From Rhyzopertha dominica (lineage: Eukaryota; Arthropoda; Insecta; Coleoptera; Bostrichidae): a stretch of DNA of 64,000 nucleotides. The stretch spans positions 26,654,942 through 26,718,941 of the forward strand of contig QCXZ01000001.1 in the NCBI GenBank assembly GCA_025024175.1. Direction: 5' to 3'. The position numbers and the translations under genes are program-made. This document shows, one piece after another, positions 44,951 through 55,300 of this stretch. Every line of letters starts with the position of its first letter. Position 1 is the stretch's first letter. The notes below the pieces were generated by a model that saw nothing but the letters and a program-made list of their open reading frames with translations, did not search any database and was not told the DNA's origin.

Positions 44951-46043
44951 TTTTTTCTAGTTTGGGAATTGTCAACAGTAGACCAGTATTCAGAATGCAG
45001 GAAAATAGTTGCATTTTATTGCGGTGGAGGAGCAAAGTACTCCTGCAGGATCACTTTGCTAGGTTTCGGCAAATAAATATTTTTCAGAGTGAGTCAAACT
45101 TGTCAGGGTAACCAGAAGATTAAGGTACTCTTCTACAATAATGATATCGCTAAACAAAATCTGTATCTTCGATTAAAAGTAGAAATAAAATACAAATGGG
45201 AGCGCTAGCTTTTTAGATTTGAAAAATGTCTTCCTTCAAAACTTCGGAGGTGTTTAGGCTACGACTGAGTTTAGAACATAATTGTTATATATAAAAATGG
45301 CAGTAAATGTAGTCATTTTTATATTTTGTTACGGTAGTCTTTAAAAAACCGTTATTCTGAATAAACAAAAAGTAAACTGAAGTTTCAAGATTTTTTTTAG
45401 CATTGCTTGCATGTGTTGTTTTATTCTTCGTTCACCCTATTTTCAACACTAAACAAGAAAATGTAAACAAGTGATCTGTTAAAATGTCAGCCTTCTTTAA
45501 AACGTCACGAAACATAGTTTTTTCTTATTTTACTGTTTATGTCAACAATTTACCCGGAGCCTTTGACAGTCCAAGGAGCCTAGAATCATATTCTCACTAC
45601 TGTCGTTACTAATACTTATAAAATAAAATCTTAGTATTTATAATTTACTCGTATTTAATAAAAATATGAACAAAAATTGCAGTTCGAAAATGATAAAGCA
45701 CATAATGAATAAAATGTTATCAAGCCGGTAATACTTTCTGAAATGGTTTACTAATTCATATGTATATCTCGCTTTTTTAAATATATACGGTTTAATAAAA
45801 AATATATAATTAGGCAAATAGCAATTGATCCATATTTACGCTATTTTAACGCACTACGAATTGTGCGCTCTAATCATATGAGAATAATAATAAGCAGAAT
45901 TGGAATTTCTTCACCAGCAGCTAAAAATCAAGTAACCCATTAGTCATCTGGCATGCTTTGCTTTCAGTGCTCCCATCAGCGCTCGAAAGGTTACGACGTA
46001 CAATAATACCCCGTGGTATATTTCCGCCTAATTTGCCAATTAC
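44951..46043. other. no recognisable gene; putative intron of the gene starting at 46215
   Basis: AT-rich. If the exon at 46044-46215 is real, this sequence is the start of its first intron. No second exon was identified on the minus strand. Confidence 0.35.
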
Positions 46044-46215
46044 CTGACATCCTGACGTCGTCGTTGCTAAAGACGAGCCACAGTGAGAAGAAGTGGTCGA
46101 CCCCCAGGTTGGCGGTCAGCTGTCCGTCGATGCCGGACGTGTTAGGCAGCTCGAGGGCTCTCCCCACGGCGATCGCCGCGAAGATCACCAGGAAGCCGGC
46201 GGAGTCGGTAAACAT
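46044..46215 (-). CDS. candidate first coding exon, secreted or membrane protein of unknown function
   Basis: A GC-rich minus-strand frame starts at ATG 46215 (context gcgATGttt) and runs 57 codons to a consensus splice donor (tcag|gtaatt; intron begins at 46043), ending in phase 1. The N-terminus has a hydrophobic core ('AGFLVIFAAIAVG', residues 6-18) followed by 'RALELP', typical of a cleaved signal peptide. The following 'GIDGQLTANLGVDHFFSLW' and 'LVFSNDDVRMS' have the composition of real protein, quite unlike the AT-driven frames elsewhere here. No family was recognised. Upstream are about 270 bases of GC-rich leader and a TATA box. The next exon is not identified; the BEL element lies downstream on the same strand. 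An alternative is that this is a GC-rich non-coding or captured fragment. Confidence 0.5.
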
Positions 46216-46495
46216 CGCAGCACGCGCGTTACTTGTGCGTCGCAAACACGACGACGACTGATCGCCGTGGAAGTTCGGGGTGCTCTGGGAGGCGGTCGCG
46301 ACGGCCGGACACTCGCGCAACGATCGATCCGCTCGAGCTAGGGGACCCGACGGCAGGTGGCGATCGCACGCTGATGATGCTCTTCCGCTGTTCGCGAGAT
46401 CATCGGGGGTGGTTTTTTTCCTGGGAAGAATGCGAGTGATGAAAAGATTGATCGAATGGAGTGCCTATTGTGGAAGAGCCTTCTGCTTTTTTTGA
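46216..46495 (-). other. putative 5'UTR of the candidate exon, with a small upstream ORF
   Basis: A GC- and CpG-rich leader contrasting with the surrounding DNA. An upstream ATG at 46403 opens a 21-codon frame closing near 46338, which would be a short uORF. Plus-strand and other-frame readings through this block are probably by-products of high GC. Confidence 0.4.
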
Positions 46496-46519
46496 GAACT
46501 CTTTTTCGTGCCACTTAGG

Positions 46520-46527
46520 TTTTTATA
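46520..46527 (-). promoter_or_regulatory. TATA box candidate
   Basis: TATAAAAA on the minus strand (within aggTATAAAAACctaagtgg), about 300 bases upstream of the candidate start codon; transcription would start near 46490. Confidence 0.4.
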
Positions 46528-47224
46528 CCTAAATCTTCGCTACTACCAATTCATAGTGCTTATTGTTATTATTAAGGGATATTTATTAAACAAAACTCTG
46601 TGCGACGGTGGAGCCTAGTCTAGTAACCATTCTACTCAACTTTACTAGGCAGCAAGACAGTGCCGTAGCTAGATATTTGATTCGGAAGAGGACCGGGACA
46701 TAAGTCCAAGATCCCAGGGCCACCAGACTTTAAACATACGCATACCTGCTAGCTTGGGTCGTCGGCCTATTTAGAGGTACCAGGTGCTAAAGGCATACTT
46801 GCTGCCAAGATATCTGTAAAAAAGACCCGAATATCTCTTAACAATAAGAGGGATTAGGGTGGTTGTAAATATTCTATGAGTAAAAATCGTCTGCGGCAGT
46901 ACGCCGGCATGGTCCGTACTGAAATAGTTCTTCGATCCGTTCTGCAAATCTTTTAAATGTATGGCGGTACAAAATTAATGAACTAGGCAAAAAAGTGATT
47001 CGTGATGTCGTAGATAATAACATAACAGAGAACCTGACAAACAATAAGAAGTCATACAGTTTGTATTAAAAAGAGGCAAAAATGACAAAAAAAAACACAA
47101 ATTAAAAAATTATCGGTTTGAAATATTACTGTTTGAACGTGGTATTTTATAAATCATGAGACATATACTTAAAAAACAATATTAGCAACTTTTTAAAAAC
47201 AATATTAGTTTAGTCATCACTAAT
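46528..47224. other. no recognisable gene
   Basis: A mixed-composition stretch near 46640-46820 is unassigned; the remainder is AT-rich. Confidence 0.4.
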
Positions 47225-47490
47225 CAGCTTTAATCATCATCGCTATCACTGTCATTATCGTTACCATTAATTTCTATAAATAGTTCATTGGCAAAATTTT
47301 GTCAGTACCTACATGTCTTCAATTTTTTTAACGTGTCTTATAAAATTTGGCCAATTTTCTGCGTTGATGCGGTTAACTCCATTCTTGATTAATTAAGTCG
47401 TCTCACTACCAAATTTGGGTACGTTGTTGTTGCTTTTTATAAACGACTTCAACTGACTCCACGGTAATCTATAGGGTTGAAGATGCAGTG
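47225..47490 (-). pseudogene. DDE (DDE_3/Tc1-like) transposase C-terminal remnant
   Basis: On the minus strand 'HCIFNPI' (about 47465-47485) is followed by 'QLKSFIKSNNNVPKF' (about 47412-47458), then 'NRINAENWPNFIRHVKKIED' (about 47310-47370), and an acidic tail 'NGNDNDSDSDDD' ending at a stop near 47230. This order matches the C-terminal end of an insect DDE_3-type transposase: the 'YHC.LNPIE..W..LK' block with the last catalytic E, then a 'W.....HV.KIE' helix and an acidic terminus. The catalytic E position reads differently because of a frameshift. Only the tail is preserved. Confidence 0.6.
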
Positions 47491-48534
47491 GTAATTACGT
47501 AATCTTAAGTATTTCCAAAATAAACTAAGATCTTAAAAACTAAACTTCAAAAAGAACTTTTAATTTAATTTTTGGCAAAGTTTACTAGTTGTTTGCTATT
47601 TTTATTCCCCAGATACTTACGTAGCGAGATCCAGCCGGTATACGATACAAAATTCCGTTCGCTTCAGTCGCTTATACGCTACATACAGGGTAACATCGGG
47701 ATGTTCAGTACACTTGCACCGAGCGGAACCGAATTCTATACACGATTTACATATCCAATTGAGGCGACGAAATCGTCGCTTCTCGGACTTTCCGAAACAA
47801 AACTAATGACCGTTTGACAACAGAAGTAGACAATCAGCTGACGGACATGCCCGTAACCTATGACAAATGACAGCATGACAGCGAAAGACGAAAGCGCACG
47901 GGTTTGAGTTTGGTTATGTAATATACACGCAAATTATGCTAATTGTTATTTGATGTTGTGATCAATACGCGGTAAGCTGCTCGAATCAGTTTTATGAATC
48001 CTGATAGTATTTTGCCTACAAACTGAGAAACGGTATTAACACACCCAGTTTTCAACAACTCTACAGCAAGTATTGGTTTAGGTTATGTTTACATAAACAT
48101 TTGATAATGTAATGTGCGGGCCAGGAAAGAAGGCGTGGTGGGGACAATTGTCGCTAGACAGTTAAATCATTAGTGTGCCCATCATTTTCATGGTCACAAT
48201 TTTAGGCTAGCGCGGCGAATACATTTATTAACTCGACACATCCACGCCATTCGCTCCGTTTAAATTGTGGAGGATGTTGCATTTATAAGGTCTGACTTCT
48301 TTTCTGGCGCACGCTATAAATAAACTTAACAAGAACATTACAATGACGCAAAGTGTGCAACAGACTGAATGTGATTGGACGAAAAGAAGCGCGAATTCAG
48401 TCATTGAAATCGGGACGAACGGACCTTTCAGATTTGTAATTGTTATAAATTATTCGTATGTTTTTTTTAATAACTGATGGTTGTATTGGGCTAATAGGCC
48501 GAAATAGAAACATTGTAAGCGATTTTCTACTGAC
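47491..48534. other. no recognisable gene; less AT-rich islands
   Basis: 47610-47900 and 48110-48420 are GC-balanced with CpG-containing words, without a convincing ORF or domain (a short plus frame runs 47572-47817). They could be conserved non-coding or unidentified repeat sequence. Confidence 0.35.
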
Positions 48535-49016
48535 ATCATACCAAGCCTTTGGTGTATAGGCAAAACCAGTTCTATGTCATGCTGTCTGCACTGGACCCTA
48601 AACTACNTTGACGAGCNGTGNCAACAGCGAAACATATTTGTCTGTAGTTGGTTGCAGTGCATACGGCGTAGAAAAGAAATGCATGGGTCTTGCCCGCTTG
48701 CAAAAAGTGCCGTAGGGGCCTGCTGTCAAATTGACGTATACAGGTACAAGCTAACTTGTCAGGCTACAGGCAACTTTCTTTAGGACGTAGTTCCCATAAT
48801 GGTAGCTGGATGGCTTTGTCATCGGATCAGTGCAATGCTGACAGATTGCATTGCCATTTAATCATACCAAGCCTTTGGTATATAGGCAAAACTAGTTCTA
48901 TGCCAAGCTGTCTGCACTAGACCTAAACTACACTGACCAGCTGTAACAACATCGAATCAGATCTGTCTGTAGTTAGTCGCGGTGCAGACAGCATAGCATG
49001 GACATGCATTTTAATG
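48535..49016 (+). repeat. dispersed repeat, 1.5 tandem copies with 326-bp period
   Basis: 'atcataccaagcctttgg' begins at 48535 and again at 48861. Both are followed by 'tataggcaaaac.agttctatg', 'gctgtctgcactgg/agacc' and '..tctgtctgtagttggt/ttgc', and the second copy ends at 'gacatgcatttt' near 49016. The first copy also contains a module with 'gtgctggatggctttgtcatc'-like sequence (48790-48860). A third copy with the same module order lies at 63143-63397. Three N bases fall in the first copy. No coding potential and no clear tRNA-like head. Confidence 0.75.
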
Positions 49017-50229
49017 TACCGAAATTTTGTGTCTCAGTAGAATAAGGAAGAGAGGCATTCTCATCATTACCGGTATATTGTATTATATACGTTCTTAAAA
49101 AAAGAAGCAAAGGGGTCTTCTATAGAATGTGTAGAAGTAAGGTTCTCATCATGAAATTTTATACCAGGCGGAATTCTAAAAGTCTTGCTTTTGAGATAAA
49201 CGAATGATCAAATTTTACGAGGATTTGGTTTTCTTTCAGTCCCTATCAGACAAATAAAATATATATAAATATTAATTAAAATTTTACATCTTGAGCGGAG
49301 ACCCTTAAATTGTTATAAAAAATTTCATTACAGTACCTCATGTATCGCTTTAATATAAATGCCTTGCGATGAATGCATGCTATTATTTCATAATTAAACC
49401 AAGGAGGATACACAAAGACCATCCGAGCAAGACCGTAATATTGATCATCGTAAAGTATAGTATAACAATCACAAGCGTGAAGAACATCATGCATATCCTT
49501 AAGAAAAGAATAATCAATTGTCGATAACTATGCGCGCAAAGAAGGGAAATTTGCACCTTTTAATTTGCAGTAATTGTTAGAATGATTCGTTGGAAATTTA
49601 CGGTGTTCAAACGATTCTTTAAGGATACCGAGAGTATCAATGCCAAACGAAACAAGTCTTCAAAAACCAAAGTCTTTGCAAATCTAAACGTTAAGATCAG
49701 ACGACACTAAATCTAATTAACGCTGCTGATGATCCACTATATCATTCAGTTGTATAACATCAGGAAGAGATTTGAAATTATTTAAGAATACGACACACCT
49801 GTCGATACAATCACTAACATATGTTAGAATATTAAGATCGCCATTAGATGAGATATCATCCACAAACCAAAAGCAAAATATTTAATAACTAACAAAAAAC
49901 TGTAAAATTAAAAACTACATTTGTTTGTTCACACCTTCACCTGACGTTGTTCTCATCGGAAACTGCGTTGAATGTTATAAAAAAACAGCAGCTGGGTCAT
50001 GTGTCTTTGAGAATAATCTTTGTGGTAAATCTGCTAACTTGAAGGAGCGACTTTGAAGTATAATAATTAAACACCATTGATACNTAGATAACAAGTGATG
50101 ACTCCTAAAACTGTAATTGAAATCTTGTGGATCCATTTGGGTTACGAAAAAAGAAAAGAGAAAGAGACTTTTCTTCCGCGCTTATTAAGTCCCAGATACA
50201 ACCGCATCCAGGACTCCTCCGTTAGAACT
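49017..50229. other. no recognisable gene
   Basis: AT-rich DNA without domain signatures. Confidence 0.45.
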
Positions 50230-50420
50230 AACAAAACGACCCGAAACTTTTGTATACAAAATAAAACAAGCCCAAGGAGACTGAAAGCTGCACCCGTGAA
50301 ATTTAGAAACTTTCTGAGGGCCCCGATGAAAAATACACACATCCGCTGAAACTTCCTCCATTTCGATACACGCCGCCGGAAGTTTCCGGATGAAAACTGG
50401 AGAAACTTCCCGAAACTGAA
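50230..50420. promoter_or_regulatory. cluster of GAAACTTCC-type motifs
   Basis: Five occurrences in either orientation: cccgaaactttt (about 50240), tagaaactttct (about 50306), ctgaaacttcct (50349), cggaagtttccgg (50381) and gagaaacttcccgaaactg (50399). The last fits GAAnnTTCnnGAA, the arrangement of a heat-shock element; 50349 and 50381 fit GAAnnTTC. They lie in a GC-balanced island (50130-50700) with no gene identified beside it. Regulatory function is inference only. Confidence 0.3.
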
Positions 50421-51355
50421 CGCGCTATGATCGAGCCGTTCCCTGACGAGATCAACTTCTGTCGAATGTATCCAGCACACACGATCTGAATGGGAAGTTG
50501 GGCGATCGGCATAGCCGCCAGATTGCCGGAAATTTACAGGAAATGAAAGCTTTCAGCTTAAACGTCCATCGGGGATTATCAGTCCATCTTGCGGAACCGA
50601 AAAAGTTCGCGGAGCTTTGCGCCGCAATTTCAGTCTGGATGAACCCGACGCGGCGTTAGCGGACGTTCGTTATTAAGGCGATTTCGTAGTAATAAAGGGT
50701 AAGCCGTTTTTCTAAGTGATGCTGGAAAAAGTTCGTTTCGAATTCTTTGTTTGCACAGGGCGATATCTACATCGATGCAATTTACTGCAAGGGTTAAGTG
50801 ATTTGTTTTGTCTAAACGCTCTACCACGTTCGACTACAAAAATTATAACTTGATAATATTTCGATTTTTGATTACTATTTTACCCTTTATGATATACTTA
50901 ATAAAGCAACAACATAAATTTAATATGTATAGTTTATATTTAAGGTTCACAATCTTATTGTAGCCAATAAAAATTGACGATTCTGGTTTGGAGCTATAGA
51001 GCACATGTGCTTTTTGTTTGATTGATATATTGTCTAATTATGTAGAGAGCTGGTTATTTATTTGCATTAACTTTAATACAGTAAACGTAGACAGGCAGCG
51101 TAGCCACGGATCTGTTCCAGGAAATTAGGAGCAACTGGTGCTTCCTGATAAGGTATATCTGTTTGAGTCACGGTATTTTAATATCTTACATGTTTATGTA
51201 CTAAAAATCAGTTGTAGGTACATGGGATTTTCACCTTATAATAAATAAAACGCTGTCGGGGTATATCTGACACCTGCATTCAAAATATTCTATATAACCA
51301 CGGTAGTAGATAAAGAGTTTGAAGGCTTTCGTGGTTGTTGTCGATGACATGTTGT
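50421..51355. other. no recognisable gene
   Basis: The end of the GC-balanced island (to about 50690), then AT-rich sequence. No domain was recognised on either strand. Confidence 0.4.
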
Positions 51356-51502
51356 TTTCCGGGCTGGTTCCCACGTTGGTTATTAGACCTTGACGTTTCG
51401 ACACTCATGTCGGTGTCTTCCTCAGAAGTAGCTCTGAAAAGACTCCGACATGNGTGTCGAAACGTCAAGGTCTAATAACCAACGTGGGAACCAGCCCGGA
51501 AA
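51356..51502. repeat. near-perfect 58-bp inverted repeat with hammerhead-like inner ends
   Basis: 51356-51413 and 51445-51502 are reverse complements at every position except one N, separated by a 31-base spacer. On the minus strand, from inside the left arm, the sequence reads CTGAGGAAGAC, then ACCGACATGAGTGTCG, then GAAACGTC; the right arm gives the same on the plus strand but starting CTGAAAAGAC. GAC(AC)...(GT)GTC forms a short stem before GAAACGTC. The layout resembles termini of Penelope-like elements that carry hammerhead motifs. An extra A between the core and stem, and minimal stem III, leave ribozyme status doubtful. Confidence 0.75.
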
Positions 51503-52371
51503 GCAAGTCAGTAGATAGAGAGGTATACGCACGACCTATGGTAACTGTATGTAACTGCAGCCCAGATTCGTAGTCAGTGTGGAAGATAGAGGTCCAGTAA
51601 GAGATGCAATATAGTAGTAAAAGCGCTCGCCAGTGGCATGCATAACCATAGATTTGGTGTAGTATTTGTGTGAAGTTTTTTGAAATAACAAAAATGTGAA
51701 AGTATTGTATGGTGCCGAACTGTAATAGTAATTATTCCGATAGAGCTTTATATGCAAAAAATAATTAAATCGTCTAAATGCTCCACATGTAGGAATCATC
51801 TTTATCGAACAAATGTTTCTGATACGCTGGTCCTTCATCTAGACTTACTATTTTAAAATCCATAAGACGGCTAAGTCATCCAAATCAGATCATTTTAACC
51901 AAACAATTTCACAGTGTTGTTTTTGACAATGTAGTGGATGAATTGTTTTCAAACACATATTCTATTTCGTTTCCTTGTAAAGAACACAAAGCAGAAATAC
52001 TTTCAAAATTTTGTTTATTGTTATATTATAATGAGAATTAAATAGTACTATAAGTACAATTTCAGAGATAATGATAAATCAAGTGCAAGAAAGAAGGAAT
52101 CTAACTTACAGTTTTTAGATCTCCTTGTATGTGTATTTTTAATAAACGTTGACTGCAGAAGCACCACTTTTTTCCTAACAGTCTTATTTGATATACTTCT
52201 GAAGTTTAGTGTGAAATAAGTATTGCCCTCATAATATAAGAAATATATAGAGTAGTCGTATTTCTGTACTTAATTTTACTTCCACATCCAACGGATGGGA
52301 AAAACAAAATTTGAGCAAAAATTTCGTGTTTGTATGTCTGTGTGTGGGCGCGATAGCTTTCGAAAGACAAC
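51503..52371. other. no recognisable gene
   Basis: AT-rich. The last part (52270-52370, with 'gtctgtgtgtgggcgcgata') is probably part of the repeat that continues as part A. Confidence 0.4.
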
Positions 52372-52579
52372 ATATGAACTTGACATTTGGCATACATATA
52401 AATCTCAACTACCAAAAGTAACATGTTGTTTTTGGGGTGAGTAGGGTATAGGCCCCCCCCCTAATTTGTGGGGTAACTACCGTTTTTGCAAACATTTATT
52501 TTTTGCCTTTTAGTATGTGATTAGTAGTATAATTGCGAGTATTTTAGTCCCTATAAATTTTCGGTGCAGCAAACTGTTT
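52372..52579 (+). repeat. dispersed repeat, part A (copy 2)
   Basis: Aligns with the reverse complement of 44730-44950. Part B of the same repeat follows at 54474 after an insertion, so copies 1 and 2 are in opposite orientation and each is interrupted by a different element. Confidence 0.75.
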
Positions 52580-52604
52580 AGAAGAAAAAAACGGTCATTT
52601 AATA

Positions 52605-54353
52605 AAACCGCACTGAAAAAAGTTGATTGTCAACAACAACAAATTTCCGTTTGTTACGTACAAATTTGTTATAGTAAAGAATTATTTGTTGTAAATACCA
52701 AACATTTGCTTCCTTGTTATTTCGATTTACTAAAATCATATTGTTGCCTGTACCAAGATAAATTTTGTTACCGCAAATAATATATATGATAAAGCCAACA
52801 AATTAAATGAGTTACATACACAAGAAAAATTGTTGTCATTTTCTAGCCAATCACAACCATTTAAATCACGCCATTGCTATATAAGGTCATAACCGAAAAT
52901 GCGGCTAAAGCCATTCGTTGTTGCCAGGTTGGCCGATTCATCCCCAAAGAGAAAGAATTCGTATTTAGCAACTTTGAATTTCAAAGACAAAAACTGTATC
53001 TCTACATTTGGTTTATTAAACGTTGTAACAATATAACGTATGTGTTCATGCAGAACTACTTTGAATTTATTTTTATTGAATTTTTGTTCGTTATGTTAAT
53101 CTGATTGTATGCTACGACCATCAATGATGGTTTTAGCTTGTTCGTAATGGTGGTAGCAATCTGCATTTTATCAGTCTGGATGATATTTTGCCGAGTATGG
53201 GGATGGGGACATACTGCTGAAGAATACTGGCAATTCTGTCGGCATCGACAGCCCGATTTGCACAAAGCGAAACACGGCCATGCCATGAGTACGGACGCGT
53301 GCAGTGCAGCTTCATGCTGCATTGTCAGTAGAATAGGATTTATCAATATTCAAGAAATGTGTTTTAACTGGGTGCATTAGTCGCGGAGGTCTTGGAAACA
53401 TGGGGTTTCCAGAATCCCAATCTAATTAGAGGTTTTCAATGTAAGTACAATTAATTCTTTATGTTATTTTCTTATGAGTTTTTAGAGTAGCTTCAAATTG
53501 AAGCGTTTTTAATTACTTGTATGCCCTATAGTAGAGCTACAGTAATTCGGATCTAGACTGGACTCCTCCGTATTAGTAAAAAATCCAGATTGTTAGTACC
53601 CTTTGTTACTTTTTATTATTTCGTACTTCCCAGCAAGTTAATGCTTCCTACTTTGTGCTGTTTTCTGGGCGCCGTTTTGCTTATTTTACCCGTTTCCAGT
53701 CCATGTTTATACAACGCTACATTTACTGATATCCACGCCGGCCAGTGGACACGTAACTTTAAGTTTTGTGTTAATGGAAATATATTTTTTTATTTTCAGC
53801 AATACATTCTTTTAGTTAATAAATGTTACATGAATGAAGACTTGTTTTATTATATTGTACCATGTTTGCAATGAAATTTGCATAGTGCGGCAGTTCAGAA
53901 ATTAAACGTGAACAAAGAGTGGTAAGTACGTATTCATTTATAAATAAACCAGATTGAAAATTAATAAATATAGCTTATTATATCAACATGTTGTGCATTT
54001 GCCTCCATAAATATTAGGTATCTGTACTTCTGTACATGTAAGTAATAGTGAGTGTTGGAAGAACTAACAGTTCATCAGTCGCTTTAAATACGTATAACTT
54101 GCCCGTACAACAAAATAATTAGTTATTGTAACTACTACAAACACATTGTTATTAATAAATTATAAGTTATTTTAACAAATATCGTTTTTGTTGCTACTAA
54201 TAACAAATTACTTCTAATAACAAATATTTTGCGCAACAAAAATAATTCGTTGTCTTTACAAAGTTTTTAGTTGAGGCTATAGCTACAAATAGAATTTGTT
54301 GACAATACTAAATTTAAAGTAAGCCGAACAAATCCTTTCTTTCAGTGCGGTTT
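52605..54353. mobile_element. non-autonomous TIR element (1.75 kb)
   Basis: AAACCGCACTGAAA at 52605 matches its reverse complement TTTCAGTGCGGTTT ending at 54353. Both ends are bordered by TA, consistent with a TA target duplication. Subterminal sequence on both sides is rich in repeated 'caacaa'/'acaaat' words (52630-52710 and 54090-54290), as seen in non-autonomous DNA elements. No transposase coding sequence is present. The interior includes a GC-richer segment (53140-53400) with an exon-like frame. The superfamily is not assigned. The flanking repeat parts A and B support it being an insertion. Confidence 0.6.
53138..53380 (+). other. exon-like open frame with a predicted membrane helix inside the TIR element
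   Basis: After a possible splice acceptor (gatggttttag|ctt at 53137) an open frame encodes 'SLFVMVVAICILSVWMIF', a good single transmembrane helix. It is followed by a Trp/His/Cys-rich tail ('GWGHTAEEYWQFCRHRQPD', about 53195-53251) and a stop near 53380. The upstream frame is closed by TGA at 53102. Base composition here is clearly higher in GC than the rest of the element. It could be a captured host exon or a coincidence. No homologue was recognised and no start codon in good context exists, so it is not called as a CDS. Confidence 0.3.
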
Positions 54354-54473
54354 TACCTAAATATCTTAGAAAATACTTCATATATTTCTCACAAAAAGTG
54401 TTTAAAAAATGTTTCCAAAATTTTGACATTTTCGAAATATTTCAAAAAAAATTAATCTTGGACCTTGTCCAAA

Positions 54474-54762
54474 CATTTTTTTAAATTTTGCTATTATATA
54501 GAAAATTAAAATTCTGATCGAAGAGTACTCTTGCAATTGTTTTGTTTAGTTAATAATTTTCGAGTTATTTAGAAAAAAAAACGATTTTACAAATTTATGG
54601 ATTTTTGCTAATATCATGAGAACCGTTTGTCGTAGAAAAAAATATCTAGAGATAAAAAATGCTCAAAACTTCATTATTGATGGTATAATATAAAAAATAA
54701 AAGCGTAAATTTCATTTTGACAACTCGATCTGGAAGTATTGATTCAATTTGCAGCGGATTTT
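54474..54762 (+). repeat. dispersed repeat, part B (copy 2)
   Basis: Aligns with the reverse complement of 38375-38664 at roughly 80 percent or better by eye. Between the TIR element and this block, about 120 bp (54356-54473) have no counterpart in copy 1. Confidence 0.75.
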
Positions 54763-55229
54763 CATTATCTGACGCAAATCTGTTCTAAAATTATTGCACA
54801 AGTAACAACAGAATCTTATCATTTCCACACTTTTTGATAGATAAATGAACCATCGCTATTCGCTTAGGTAATTTTGGGAATCAAATTGATATTATCAACA
54901 CAGCGTTCGCTGTAAAGTAGCCTTATGCAAAGCGGACCGATTCCCACTATGCTCTATCCCTCTCTATCTACTGCCGTGGATATAACATATTATTCCGCAA
55001 AATATTTAGTGCATTTAGACGTAAAACCCTGTAGTACATACAGTTGTAAATAGATTTTAATACTTAATCATTTTCAAATTCTTTCAAATTACAATTAAAA
55101 TACATACGGGATCGACAGTCATGAATGGCTTAAACGACCTTTTCAACATAATGAAAGCCATTATATAGTTTAATTAAAACACCTTTTAAATAACTGCACG
55201 AAATAAAGATATTTATTGTAAAGAGGAGG
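54763..55229. other. no recognisable gene
   Basis: AT-rich spacer. Confidence 0.45.
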
Positions 55230-55300
55230 ACAGGCTTTTAATCTGGAAGCATATTTGACCGAAATTCAAAAGTTCCCGGGTTCGATTCCCGGTCAAAGCT
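55230..55300 (+). ncRNA. tRNA-Lys-like pseudogene or SINE head
   Basis: The anticodon arm CAGG-CTTTTAA-TCTG (anticodon TTT, one G-U pair) resembles tRNA-Lys. A perfect T-arm CCGGG-TTCGATT-CCCGG (55276-55292) with a canonical box B follows. But about 30 bases separate the two arms, no D-arm or box A is evident upstream, and the segment just before the T-arm (TTTGACC) pairs with GGTCAAA after it. It is therefore a degenerate or rearranged tRNA, or a tRNA-derived SINE head. Confidence 0.35.

Noticed and set aside
46013..46495. Plus-strand frames across the GC-rich island
   Set aside because: The minus-strand reading with ATG, signal peptide, donor and TATA is more coherent; the others are by-products of high GC.
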